Below the pieces are notes generated by a model. It was not told the DNA's origin, made no database searches, and saw only the letters and a list, made by a program, of their open reading frames with translations. From Nipponacmea schrenckii (lineage: Eukaryota > Mollusca > Gastropoda > Lottiidae), in assembly GCA_030562195.1 (NCBI GenBank), contig CM060199.1:26928338-26992337 (forward strand): a stretch of DNA of 64,000 nt. The letters run 5' to 3'. How positions within the stretch are numbered: position 1 is the stretch's first letter; each line of letters opens with the position of its first letter. Positions 37,540-47,620 of the stretch are shown one piece after another. Position numbers and translations under genes: made by a program.

Positions 37540-37749
37540 TTAACTATAATTATTTTTTTTCTTTCTCTTATTCTTTTTAAATTGTTATTGATAAATTTGT
37601 TCATTGGATAAAAATGTCCTTATAGTACATTTAAAATCTTCTGTTTTATATTTTTTGTTATTTTGTATTAAAAATATATTTAATCACATCTCACACTAGT
37701 TTTGATTCTAGCAATCATTGGGTTAGACTACCCTCCTGCTTTAAGGGGA

Positions 37750-37950
37750 TTATTCTGCCCCACTCATTTCACTTCCACATTTTTTTATTTTTAAAACCCC
37801 ACTTTTTAAAACACATAAGAGTTTGTATGCCGACGCTCCACGTTTTGTCATGCAATCTGCAAGCTGATCACCCGTAGGACACCAAGTAACTGCAGTTAAT
37901 TCTCCATTTTTAATACTTTCTTGGATAGCAGCAATATCTATTCGCAGGCG
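37750..37950 (-). pseudogene. Frameshifted C-terminal end of copia RNase H
   Basis: Downstream of the main stop the minus strand reads DKRLRIDIAAIQE, then WCPTGDQLADCMTKRGAS, the conserved end of Ty1/copia RNase H, in another frame and up to TAA at 37750-37752. The last part of the polyprotein is therefore cut off by a small deletion at the end of the main frame. Confidence 0.85.
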
Positions 37951-37951
37951 T

Positions 37952-40900
37952 TTATCGTCTTGTGGAATATACAGACTCTACCACACTTTTATTGTCAACA
38001 TATGCAATAATAGGAATATCTTTGGAATTTCCAAGGAGCTCAAACAGGACACTACGATAATAAAAACATGCCTCTATAGACTCTTGTAAGGCAAGAGCTT
38101 CAGCAGCGATAGTTGACCTAACAACACGCTTGATCTTATGCGCTTGCCAGGCTATTGGACAGCTATTTAATTCTCCATCCATAATCCAGATTACATACGC
38201 TCCCATACTTCCAACACCATCACAAATATTGGCATGAGAAGCGTCTGAATGAATCACAAAACTCCAATTTTTAACATCACCCAGTTTAGGGAAATATATC
38301 ATTGACTGTGTCTCTTTAAGTTTCCTTATAGCCTTAATAGCTCTGCACAGATCACCCACAGTTCCTGATTTTAGTCTCGTGCTTAGTTCAATGGTCTCAA
38401 ATGCCATATCAGGTCGCGATCCCCTCACAGCACAATTTAAACGTCCAACAAGTTGTCGAAACAAAGTTTGTTCCTGTTTTGATAATGTCACATTTTTGGA
38501 AATAGCCCTTTTAGGACAAATTACACCATTCACTAAGTTTTCAACATATGCAGTCTGATCTAGAATTATTCCGCCATTGTCATTTTTAATTTGAAACCCT
38601 ACATAAGTAAAATCTTTTTCTTCAACCTTACCGGCAGAGAATCTCTCCCTAAGTCTACACATCACCTTCTCAAACCCATTTTTTCCAGCATGTAGGAAAT
38701 CATCAACGTGGAGGCAGATCATTCCTGAAATTGAGCTACTGGAACTTTTATATAAAAACAGAGCATGATCCAATTTTGATTGAGAACAACCGAGCTTCAA
38801 AAGTTCATCCTTTACGCTTAGAAAGAATTGTCTAGCACCATCATTCAAGCCATACAGACAATGATTAAGTTTCCATATGATGCCATTAGGACAATTTGCT
38901 TCTACAGGGGGGGAAATGAAAACATCACGCTGAAGTTTTTGACCTTGCAAAAAGGCTGACTTAATATCTGTAGTTTTTACAGTCCAGTTTTGATGCGAGG
39001 CATAACAAAGAAATAATCTCAAAATTTCTTTACTCACAGTAGGACTGTCTCTCTGAACATCATTTTCCTCCTCAAACCCTCTAGCAACCAGACGAACCTT
39101 CACACCATTTTCTTTTTGCACCAGCACCCAGCGTGTTGAAATCAGACTTTGGCCTTCATCCTTTACTTCCTCGTAGGCATTGAATGACTTAAATCTTTCC
39201 AACTCTTCATCTTTCGCGATGAAATTTGCTTCTGTTTGATTATTCGGATGTGAGACAACCACATTTACAGAGTCAGTTTCTTCCCACTCCACATCATCAA
39301 GGTTAACACTAATATCTTCACCAGTATTGAGACGCACGTTGTACCAATGAGGATGTTTACTAGTAGTCTTACTAGCTCTTCCAAGGATTTTAGCTGACAA
39401 CCAAGAGTCTTTTTCTTTGAAAATAATTGAATCATCTTTCTTCAAATTCAATTTCTGTTTTAGGCTTGGATCTGGCATAACTGGTAGGCCTATATACTCT
39501 TTAAAAATTGACTCATGCTTTTCCTGAGGATTCTCCATGGTTGGCATTATGGCAGTTGGCTGTACAGATGGCTGTACATCATCAGGTTGGTTTTCGGGCT
39601 GAGAGTAGGATTCTTCATTAATTTTTGTCAATCGATTTGGGGAGACTCGTACAAAAATTCCACAATGACGTACAAATACAACTTTCCCATCCTGGAAGAC
39701 AACCTTACCAGGACCCAACCACCTTTCCTTGCCTTCACGTTTGTAATATACTGAATCACCATTGTCAAAGACTTGTTCAGCGGCACGCATTTTAGAACGC
39801 AAAGCCCTTCGAATTCGTTCATTCGCCTCACTTTCAACGAATGCTTTCCGAGCGGCATGTAGTGTGTTTAAGTGGTCAGAAAAAATCTCACTGGTTGTGG
39901 TTCCCTCCAATGCTGGTTGCTTGTAATTCATTGTGTTTGGTGCGTTAGGATTTCTACCAAATACAAGTTGATGAGAACTGAAACCATTCCACATTTGTAG
40001 GGCATTTCTTGCCATATTTTCCCAGGATAAAAGTGTCTTTAGATCAACATCCTGATTTTCAGCTTGTAATTTTAGAAGCATAGAGTCAGTTATGGCATGC
40101 ACACGTTCACAAAGTCCATTCTGGAATGGGCTGTACCCAGCAGTTGTACACAGCTTAATGTTGAGGATGGAGCTGACCTCCCTCAACTCATCAGAGTTAA
40201 ATTCACCACCATTGTCTGTCATTAGGGATTGCATCACACCAAACACTCCTACCCATTTCACCATTAAAGCATCTATAATGTTTGAAGTCTTTTTCCTATC
40301 AACAAAGACAGATACTGTAAAACGAGACCACATGTCTATTATATTCAAAATCCAAAGTTTATTTTGCCAGTGTTTCAAATCCATGGCAACTTTCTGGTTA
40401 AAGGTTTTTGCCATAGGTAATGCCACAACAGGTCGAGCAGGGGTTTTTGCATATCTCTTGCATAGCAGACAATCAGAAGTTATTGATGCGAGGTCACTTT
40501 TCATTCCATCATCCCATACACCGGCATCTTTTAACAAGGCTATGAGTCGGTCTTCAGGTGGATGTGCAAATTGTCTGTGTAACTTTAAAAGGCCCTTCTT
40601 ATCTAATTGTTCCACTACAGAACACACAGATTCAACAGAGATTTCATTCATTTTATCTATCGGGATACAGTAATGTCCTGAAGACGTAAAGTTTAACAGA
40701 ACATCTTTACCAAGGATCTCTGCTGTGTCATTTGCTAAGTCCAGTTTTATTCCGGCTCGTTTCATGGCAGTTCTTGACAGCAGGAGGGGTATGTCTGAAT
40801 CCACCACATCTGTTTTGATAGTGATATCTTCCCCGGCAACATAAGCTGGAATTTCATACTCGTTTATTGATTTCAACACAGTACCCCTACCAAACTTAAA

Positions 40901-42124
40901 ATGTCTCTTTCCACTACGTTGCACCACCTTCAGTCTATCTTGGTTTGGTAATGAGTCCACATATGTTTTCATCCAATTTTGTCCACAGACTGTGGAGCAC
41001 GCACTATCTAATACAGCGCAACTCCTAGCTTCCACGCCAAGTTGGTAGTTTTCACTTGAAGAGTTTCCTGTGAATAGTACAACATACTCGTTCTTTTCAG
41101 TTATATTAGCAGATTCAAGGTTCCCGTAGCTGTCGGGACAGTCCTTGATCAAATGTCTAAAGGATCCACACGCTTTGCATTTAAATAATCGCCCATCAGC
41201 ACCAGTAGGATTTAGTTTCCGTTCCCTAGAGAGAAAATGATACGACGGTCTCTTTGCATTATCAAATTGTCTTTGGCGGTACACTGGTGCGTTCCTAACG
41301 GATGAGTGACTCCTACGACCCCTGTTCATGCGAGATCTTGTCCAATAAGCTTCTTCTGACAGGTAAGCTGGCTCAAGCTTGATGCCTTTAGTACTATCTT
41401 CAGAAACAATTCCATTATCACCTTTGAATTTTAAAAGTGAGGCTTTAGCTTGCATATAGAGTGTCTCTTTCTCTAAAAAATTCATCCCGGTCAGCACTAA
41501 AAGTTTTTCATCCTGTTTCACATTGGACTTACGCAACAGTTTGAATGCCAAAATTTCTGAGGGTAATGTCATTTTTAGCTTTTCAATTTTTCTGTATTTC
41601 AGGTCAAAACGATCCACAAAATCTCGCATGGATTCATCTGGTAATTTCTTGCAATCTTCAAATTCCTCAAATTTTTGTAAGGCATCTGCCAGATCATCCT
41701 TCCCAAGATGTGTATCAAAAAATTGTACTAAAACTTCGAATCCATCGTCTTTCTTCAAATCGATAATTTCAATCTGATCAAAAACTTTTTCCCTAATGGG
41801 GTCGTCTTCTGGAAGAGACAGCGCTATCACAACCCCCTGCTTACTTTTAGGTAAGTCAGTAATCTCACGCCAGGCACGTAATTCCTGCTTGTACCTTTCG
41901 TACGGCTTAGATTTGGTAAAAATCGGCGGATTTACCTTCGTTGACATATTGTTTATCAATAAGGGTGCGACCTTTCTGGTACAGGTAAACTCCCAATCAA
42001 TCAGCTCCGATTCTCCGATGAATATGGAATCTTCAGCAACGAAATAGCTCACCAAGTCTCCGTAGACCGTACACAACACCAAAATACACAAAATTATTAG
42101 TCCGATAGCCTTAGAAATTATCAT
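37952..42124 (-). CDS. copia Gag-Pol polyprotein
   Basis: 1,390 codons. The likely Gag start is Met60 (41947), since residues 1-59 are an unusual hydrophobic upstream extension. Domains in order: Gag; zinc knuckle CKACGSFRHLIKDC (316-329); aspartic protease with LDSA at 372-375; integrase HHCC (H516, H521, C552, C555) and catalytic D582, D637, E673 (D,D35E spacing); reverse transcriptase with D1053 and HVDD at 1139-1142 (YVDD-like); RNase H with D1294, E1342, D1377. Order protease-integrase-RT-RNase H defines Ty1/copia. The frame stops at STRR just before the conserved RNase H end, which continues in another frame. All visible catalytic residues are present; the truncated RNase H end may impair it. 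Confidence 0.93.
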   Translation of the reverse strand: MIISKAIGLIILCILVLCTVYGDLVSYFVAEDSIFIGESELIDWEFTCTRKVAPLLINNMSTKVNPPIFTKSKPYERYKQELRAWREITDLPKSKQGVVIALSLPEDDPIREKVFDQIEIIDLKKDDGFEVLVQFFDTHLGKDDLADALQKFEEFEDCKKLPDESMRDFVDRFDLKYRKIEKLKMTLPSEILAFKLLRKSNVKQDEKLLVLTGMNFLEKETLYMQAKASLLKFKGDNGIVSEDSTKGIKLEPAYLSEEAYWTRSRMNRGRRSHSSVRNAPVYRQRQFDNAKRPSYHFLSRERKLNPTGADGRLFKCKACGSFRHLIKDCPDSYGNLESANITEKNEYVVLFTGNSSSENYQLGVEARSCAVLDSACSTVCGQNWMKTYVDSLPNQDRLKVVQRSGKRHFKFGRGTVLKSINEYEIPAYVAGEDITIKTDVVDSDIPLLLSRTAMKRAGIKLDLANDTAEILGKDVLLNFTSSGHYCIPIDKMNEISVESVCSVVEQLDKKGLLKLHRQFAHPPEDRLIALLKDAGVWDDGMKSDLASITSDCLLCKRYAKTPARPVVALPMAKTFNQKVAMDLKHWQNKLWILNIIDMWSRFTVSVFVDRKKTSNIIDALMVKWVGVFGVMQSLMTDNGGEFNSDELREVSSILNIKLCTTAGYSPFQNGLCERVHAITDSMLLKLQAENQDVDLKTLLSWENMARNALQMWNGFSSHQLVFGRNPNAPNTMNYKQPALEGTTTSEIFSDHLNTLHAARKAFVESEANERIRRALRSKMRAAEQVFDNGDSVYYKREGKERWLGPGKVVFQDGKVVFVRHCGIFVRVSPNRLTKINEESYSQPENQPDDVQPSVQPTAIMPTMENPQEKHESIFKEYIGLPVMPDPSLKQKLNLKKDDSIIFKEKDSWLSAKILGRASKTTSKHPHWYNVRLNTGEDISVNLDDVEWEETDSVNVVVSHPNNQTEANFIAKDEELERFKSFNAYEEVKDEGQSLISTRWVLVQKENGVKVRLVARGFEEENDVQRDSPTVSKEILRLFLCYASHQNWTVKTTDIKSAFLQGQKLQRDVFISPPVEANCPNGIIWKLNHCLYGLNDGARQFFLSVKDELLKLGCSQSKLDHALFLYKSSSSSISGMICLHVDDFLHAGKNGFEKVMCRLRERFSAGKVEEKDFTYVGFQIKNDNGGIILDQTAYVENLVNGVICPKRAISKNVTLSKQEQTLFRQLVGRLNCAVRGSRPDMAFETIELSTRLKSGTVGDLCRAIKAIRKLKETQSMIYFPKLGDVKNWSFVIHSDASHANICDGVGSMGAYVIWIMDGELNSCPIAWQAHKIKRVVRSTIAAEALALQESIEACFYYRSVLFELLGNSKDIPIIAYVDNKSVVESVYSTRR

Positions 42125-42125
42125 T

Positions 42126-42325
42126 TATGCAAAGATATCGTTGTTATTGTCCAAAATTGTTCAACTTCCGTTTTTAATCCGCCATCTTTGTCCAACAGCA
42201 CTCTGGGAAAATCTCGTTCACCAATATGTCGCTTACGTCGCTGATAAATTTTCAGCAAAATTCACAAATAAAGTTAAATCGGGAAAAGTACTCTTTCCTT
42301 CTAGCAACCACGCTCTGCTACCATT
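42126..42325 (-). promoter_or_regulatory. copia leader with tRNA primer-binding site
   Basis: Two bases after the 5' LTR the minus strand reads TGGTAGCAGAGCGTGG, which pairs, with two mismatches, to the 3' end of an animal initiator tRNA-Met. Confidence 0.75.
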
Positions 42326-42501
42326 TGTTAGAGGTCCATGTACGCCTAAGGAATACACAACGCCTATCAATAGTAACCTTTATTACATGCACATCCGTAC
42401 ATACAGAACGCCAGGTCTAAACTGACGCTAAACGTCTCATGCACGTGACATGAGTATATTGTTCATGCACGGGATATCTATTTATAGATATAACCTCAAC
42501 A
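42326..42501 (-). repeat. copia 5' LTR
   Basis: 176 bp, no differences seen from the other LTR. It holds a TATAAATAG box (plus-strand 42478-42486) and an AATAAA signal (plus-strand 42379-42384) in the order expected for LTR transcription. Confidence 0.92.
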
Positions 42502-42506
42502 ATTAG

Positions 42507-42713
42507 GACTGAAGGGGATTGGTATTTCATGAATATTGTTACCAGCTCTAATAATACAATTTATAGGTTGGGCAGTTAGAACATACAGTAAAGCACTTAA
42601 TACTTTAATGTTTTTCAATTTCAAATAAATCTTAATTTTGGAATAAAAAAATGTGTTATGTTACTATTGACATTGCCACAAATTCTCATACAATGGCTCA
42701 TTAGACTTGTCCT
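42507..42713 (-). pseudogene. Non-LTR retrotransposon remainder, copy 1
   Basis: Resumes the reverse-transcriptase region after the copia element (ALLYVLTAQPI on the minus strand). It matches 60731-60895 except for about 55 extra bases near 42600-42655. Confidence 0.65.
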
Positions 42714-42840
42714 TCAAGAACAAGTAAAGTCAGCTTGAACAAAATGGTCACTACACACTGTAGCATGTTTTGATGGAAGCCAATCCTTTCGGCTAATATT
42801 TTTAACCCATTTTGCATGAACAACTTGATCTTTTGGAAAT
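42714..42840 (-). CDS. THAP-domain partial exon
   Basis: A strong minus-strand acceptor (polypyrimidine then AATTAG) is followed by RFPKDQVVHAKWV, RKDWLPSKHATVCSDHF and a stop after about 41 codons. WxxxxxR..W.PS....CSDHF is the second half of a THAP zinc finger. The first half (C-x2-4-C) and the AVPTIF end are not found, so this is an exon fragment or relic. Confidence 0.55.
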
Positions 42841-43296
42841 CTAATTAAAAAGAAAAAGAAGAAATAATAAGAATTCAAATGTTCAATTAGACAGTTATAT
42901 AGCAACCCAGTGGACAGATTGAAAATGGGCTAAAATGCCATGTGTGGGAATGTTATATATATGATAATAGATCTAGACCTAATGGCTAAATGGGTATAGT
43001 GAATTATTTAGTAGGACTAGGCTACCGGTAGCCTTTTCAAAGCTTTAGGCTTAGGCTAGGCTACTTACTAAAGAGTGAATTTCTGAGTTTCAAACATATC
43101 CTTCTTACATAAGTTCATGTAGAATGTCGAAAAAAAAAGTTTTAAGGCCCAAATAGGTGCAAAAATCAATTCCGTTTCTAATCTATTAATAAAAATATAT
43201 TCTTCAGGAAGTGTCTTCCGGTAGGTCAATAGAGTGAGTAGCAGACACACACCACACTCGCTGCACTTGAATGCTATTTTGCTAACGGACGCCATT

Positions 43297-43428
43297 ATGT
43301 CTTCTGTCTCTTCCATCTCCGACTCGGAAGACCCAGAAGACCTTCCAGAAGAGGAAGAGGACAAATCGAGCGGACAGAATAGATCTTCCAGAATAAGAAG
43401 GCGACGAATCGAGTCGACCTATGGAGCG
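43297..43428 (+). CDS. Possible first exon, acidic and Arg-rich
   Basis: The ATG at 43297 opens 44 codons: SDSEDPEDLPEEEEDKSSG and then SSRIRRRRIES, ending at a weak GTGCGT donor. The ATG lies in a GCCATTATGT context. Charged, biased composition suggests coding, but no family is recognised and no second exon is assigned. Confidence 0.3.
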
Positions 43429-43429
43429 G

Positions 43430-43930
43430 TGCGTCTTTTTTCACAACCGAAGACTACCGAATACTACCGATGACCACCGAAGTCCACCGAAGACCCAAAT
43501 TTTATATCTAAATCATTTCTAACAGCTCTTATGGGCAATTGTTTCATCACGTGAATGCACAATGTTCCATCTAACAAGCTATGACAAGTAAAAAACTAAG
43601 TTATTTAGTTAACAATGCTGTATGGGTACAACAACACCCAAGTGGAATTAAAATGAAAAGACAGAGGTTTGAATAAAGATGAATAGCAATATTCTTGTTG
43701 AGCATAGTTTTGTTAAATTGTTGTCTTACCCGAACGTAATAACATTTTGCCCAATCATATCGCAGACGATACAATATATGTAATTGGTTTTCTATATGTA
43801 TACAGAACAGAAACCATGCCACACTCGGATCATCAACATATTGGATAGTTAATTAGAGATTAAGGTGTTGACATGCGATTTAATTACTATTTACCATCAT
43901 GTCTACTGTGCATAAACGTAAAGTTAAATA
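43430..43930. other. Non-coding, nothing firm
   Basis: A short imperfect ACCGAAGAC/ACCGAATAC repeat lies at 43446-43495. Otherwise no feature is recognised. Confidence 0.4.
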
Positions 43931-43939
43931 TTCTAAACG

Positions 43940-44052
43940 TTCCGCGTTTTCCCATGTGGTATTTGTCGTAAGAACTGTACATCTAAATCGGTACAATGTA
44001 ACTGTTGTGGTTACTGCTATATGGTGGCCTACCGCTATCATTCAAAGAATTA
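43940..44052 (+). pseudogene. PHD-finger-like fragment
   Basis: Reads FPCGICRKNCTSKSVQCNCC, then GYCYMV and a stop at the end. This is the C-x2-C ... QC..C pattern of the PHD-like fingers carried by several transposon proteins. The conserved Trp-x-His part is altered, and the frame upstream is shifted by one base. Confidence 0.4.
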
Positions 44053-44915
44053 AGTAATACTTTAAAAGTTTACGAAAAAAAGTATGTTAAAAACATTTAA
44101 ATTTAATTCTAAATGAAATTTTATTCATAAAAAAAGATAAAAGTAAAAATAAATCTAAATCAAAATGAAAGTAACTTAAAAAAAAATTAAAAACGAATTT
44201 CCCCCGAAAACAAAATGAAAAACAAAACTAAACTAAGATCAAAATAAAAATTCGTAAAAAATGGAAATGAAAAAAAAAAAAATTAAATTAAAACAAAAGT
44301 AAACAGAAAGCAAAGTTAAAAAAAGTGTAGAGCCTATAGCTATCATAGTATACCACAATGCATTGCACTCAGGTCGATTTATCTTCTTTAGATGGCGATT
44401 TGTCTATAAGGGAAACTACTCTTTGTTTTATTTACATAAAATGACTGCTTATTTCAGAAGCAATGGATGAGAATTACGTTTGTCAAGACATTCAAAGGAA
44501 TGAAATGACTGATTTTCTCAAAAGAGATTATAGCCAATATAGATAGATCATTCCTACACTCGACCGTCGGTTGTGATTCTTTGATATATTACACTGATTT
44601 AACTGTATCGATTGAATCGGTGAAGGATGCTTGTCCTTTAGCCATATATGACTGCTAAATAGCTGTAGTGGAAAACTGCTTTGGCTGAAAATATGGAATT
44701 CAAATAGTGGTCCAAAACTAATAGGAGCCTTTTTTGCTAAAATTGTAAATTGATGACAGAAAGATATTTGGCCTCGAGATAAATTATCAGTTGAGATATT
44801 ACACTGATTTGAGATGATACGATGTTATTTAGAAAGTTGTGTTGCAACAATATTTTTGTTATTGGGATGACACTTACTTGGTTTAGCACAAGATTCTAGT
44901 GCTGAAAATTGGCTG

Positions 44916-45018
44916 AGACCCGAACAGGTCAGTTGGCCGAGTGGTCTAGACGGTTGACATTGCTGGCGATTAGGTGCCTGACTCTGAGATCGCTGGTTCA
45001 AAACCCGTTCGGGTCTCA
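44916..45018 (+). other. tRNA-derived (Leu/Ser-like) sequence in a hairpin
   Basis: An A box TGGCCGAGTGG (44934-44944) and a B box GGTTCAAAACC (44995-45005) match the RNA polymerase III consensus at usual spacing. Flanks GAGACCCGAAC and GTTCGGGTCTC pair. The T stem does not fold well, so it is a SINE head or tRNA pseudogene. Confidence 0.55.
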
Positions 45019-45114
45019 GCCAATTTTCAGCACTAGAATATATTATGCTATGCAAGGTAAGTGTTATCCCAATAACGAAAATAGTGTTATTACACTGATT
45101 TGACTGTATCGATT

Positions 45115-45290
45115 GAATCGGTTAATGATGCTGTTGCTGATGAAGCAAATGGACCAGGGGCTCTGCTTTGTTATAGGGCTATGTACAAATAAATAAGGCA
45201 AACACATCAATTAAGGTTACCCCGAGATTTAGCTTATGCTGCAATGTCTGAAATAGACCCTGTTGGATTGGAAAATCGTGCAGTTATTGT
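45115..45290 (+). pseudogene. Integrase-core-type transposon protein remnant
   Basis: Two frames together show EANGPGALLCYRAMYK and then IRQTHQLRLPRDLAYAAMSE followed by IDPVGLENRAV. This resembles the region ahead of the integrase core in the multi-copy animal 'integrase core domain' proteins (YR.M...L ... V....M...DP.G). A frameshift separates the halves, and nothing of the catalytic core remains. Confidence 0.4.
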
Positions 45291-46163
45291 CACCGCACTT
45301 ACTGATTACCTTGTGATCATATCACTGATAACAATTTATTTTGGAAGTAAAAAGATAATTTTGTGACCAAATTACTGATAATTTATCTTGAGGCCAAATT
45401 ACTGTTATTAACTTGTGACCATATATACTAATTTGCCTTGTGACTGTTACTAACTTGTGACGAAATTAAACTTATTGAAACATTACTGTAATTAATTAAA
45501 TACTTGTAACCCCATTTCTATCATCAATTGACAATTTTAGCAAAAAAGGCTCCTACTATTTGATGTCGATATTTTCAGCCAAGCAGTTTTCCACTACATC
45601 TATTTAGCAGTCATATATGGCTAAAGAAAAAGCATCCTTCACCGATTCAATCGATACAGTCAAATGAGTGTAATATATCAAAGAATCTCAACCGACGGTC
45701 GAGTGTAGGAATGATCCATCTATATTGGCTATAATCTCTTTTGAGAAAATCAATCATTTCATTCCTTTGAATGTCTTGACAAACGCAATTCTCATCCATT
45801 GCTTCTGAAATAAGCAGTCATTTTATGTAAATAAAACAAAGAGTAGTTTCCTTTATAGACAAATCGCCCATCTAAAGAAGATAAATCGACCAGAGTGCAA
45901 TGCATTGTGGTATACTATGATAGCTGTAGGCTCTACACTTTTTTAACTTTGCTTTCTATTTACTTTCGTTTTAAATTTTTTTTTTTCATTTCCATTTTTT
46001 TATGAATTCATTTTAATTGTATTTTTATTTTGATCTAAATCAAGTTTTGTTTTTCATTTGTTTTCGGGGGAAATTCGTTTTTAATTTTTTTTTAAGTTAC
46101 TTTCATTTAGATTTATTTTTATTTTTATCTTTTTTTATGAATAAAATTTCATTTAGATTTCGG

Positions 46164-46321
46164 GGAAGGGAGGGATTGAATCTCCCAAATGTACAGGCCT
46201 AGGGTGGAACAAATATCTTATTGAGAAATTGGGATCTGGATCTGTTGGATGATTTTCTTCTCTTCTGATCTGAAATTAGAAAAAATAAAATAACTCGCCC
46301 GATGGGCGAGTAGTATAGTAC
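46164..46321. other. 3' flank of the Penelope-like fragment with hairpin
   Basis: A perfect hairpin ACTCGCCCGATGGGCGAGT lies at 46294-46312, close to the 3' side of the GIY-YIG frame. It may be part of that element's 3' UTR. Confidence 0.35.
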
Positions 46322-46834
46322 CTAATAAGTACAGATTATTTTTAGTTTGCTATGAACAAGGTTGTCATTTAAGTTCTGATTTTTTGAATATGCCACTATC
46401 ATTTTCTGTTTATAGACATGAGGAAATTTCTCTTGAAGACTCTTATAATGAGCTTGAACTATCTTACTTGCTTTATTACTGGTTGTATTAAATGGAACTA
46501 CAAAGTGTGCTATGCCTACACTGTGGTGAATATTAAGTCCTATGGGTCTTGCTGTATTCAATGTCTCAATCCAATGGGCTTCTCTAGATTGACGGAATTT
46601 GGTAGTTTCATCTTCGGGCAAGTCGATTTCTATGCGCTCAATTGGGGTTAGGGTGAGATCGTCAAGTGAATGGTCGTCAAGATTGAAATGGTTAGAAACA
46701 GGCTTGTCTTTTTTTAATTTAATATCTGATCTGTGAGCATTAAAACGAGTGCGTAATTTGTTCTTTGTTTCCCCGATATATTGTTTGGGACATTTTTTAC
46801 ATGAAATTAAGTTTATTACATTCGAGTTTTCACA
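46322..46834 (-). pseudogene. GIY-YIG endonuclease end of a Penelope-like element
   Basis: Reading left from the gap, the minus strand gives VINLISCKKCPKQYIGET, then LRTRFNAHRSDI and KPVSNHFN, a GIY-YIG nuclease domain (here with I in place of the first Tyr). Further on are TPIERIEI and then SREAHWIETLNTARPIGLN, the usual C-terminal motif of Penelope-like elements. The frame is open for 170 codons to 46322 and enters the gap at 46835, so the reverse transcriptase should lie in the missing DNA. Confidence 0.7.
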
Positions 46835-47334
46835 NNNNNNNNNNNNNNNNNNNNNNNNNNNNNNNNNNNNNNNNNNNNNNNNNNNNNNNNNNNNNNNNNN
46901 NNNNNNNNNNNNNNNNNNNNNNNNNNNNNNNNNNNNNNNNNNNNNNNNNNNNNNNNNNNNNNNNNNNNNNNNNNNNNNNNNNNNNNNNNNNNNNNNNNNN
47001 NNNNNNNNNNNNNNNNNNNNNNNNNNNNNNNNNNNNNNNNNNNNNNNNNNNNNNNNNNNNNNNNNNNNNNNNNNNNNNNNNNNNNNNNNNNNNNNNNNNN
47101 NNNNNNNNNNNNNNNNNNNNNNNNNNNNNNNNNNNNNNNNNNNNNNNNNNNNNNNNNNNNNNNNNNNNNNNNNNNNNNNNNNNNNNNNNNNNNNNNNNNN
47201 NNNNNNNNNNNNNNNNNNNNNNNNNNNNNNNNNNNNNNNNNNNNNNNNNNNNNNNNNNNNNNNNNNNNNNNNNNNNNNNNNNNNNNNNNNNNNNNNNNNN
47301 NNNNNNNNNNNNNNNNNNNNNNNNNNNNNNNNNN
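46835..47334. other. Assembly gap, 500 N
   Basis: Exactly 500 N. The left side is the Penelope-like fragment and the right side the 3' end of a pearl-like element. Confidence 0.99.
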
Positions 47335-47620
47335 TATTATTAAGGGTGAACCCTATTGCAAATCATAAAAATACCGAAAAATATTTAATGAGTTGAGTTA
47401 GGTACAATTCTTGACAGTTTTTAATGAAACTAGAGACCCTAGAAAAAAATATGGCGTATATCACCTTGCCTGGCAAGCTATCTTTAATGAAACTAGAGAC
47501 CCTAGAAAAAAATAGGTTGGAAGGTTGAATATTTCATTCCACTTATTGTAACCTTACTGAAAAGCTTTTATTTGAAATAAATGCTGCCAGTGGGCGTATA
47601 TTACCTTGCCTGGCAAGCTA
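47335..47620 (+). mobile_element. Pearl/Helentron-like element 3' end, rearranged
   Basis: Matches the last 225 bases of the element at 50112-51814. An extra 35-base copy of the terminus (GGCGTATATCACC, hairpin, CTATCT) at 47452-47486 is flanked by two copies of AATGAAACTAGAGACCCTAG. The true 3' end at 47620 abuts the segmental duplication. Confidence 0.75.

Larger units (their letters stand above)
37364..42501 (-). mobile_element. Ty1/copia LTR retrotransposon, nearly intact and young
   Basis: It is 5,138 bp long, flanked by the 5-bp duplication ATTAG (37359-37363 and 42502-42506). The two 176-bp LTRs look identical. The single gag-pol frame runs on the minus strand. It was inserted in the reverse-transcriptase region of the older non-LTR element; the empty site survives near 60730. 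Short LTRs and marine-invertebrate context suggest a GalEa-like or mollusc copia lineage, which is an inference. Confidence 0.92.
44096..46163. mobile_element. 2-kb nested palindromic element with tRNA-like core
   Basis: The outer arms 44096-44740 and about 45530-46163 are inverted copies (for example CTAAATGAAATTTTATTCAT against ATGAATAAAATTTCATTTAG; ACCGTCGGTTG against CAACCGACGGT). Inside lies a second inverted pair, about 44835-44925 and 45005-45095, around a tRNA-like core. No matching target duplication is visible, so the exact ends are uncertain. A remnant of an integrase-like protein sits between the inner palindrome and the right outer arm. Confidence 0.7.

Noticed and set aside
40092..40673. 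Plus-strand frame of 193 codons
   Set aside because: Antisense shadow of the copia integrase region.
44916..45018. Functional tRNA gene
   Set aside because: A and B boxes are good, but the T stem and anticodon arm do not fold properly, and it lies inside an inverted repeat.
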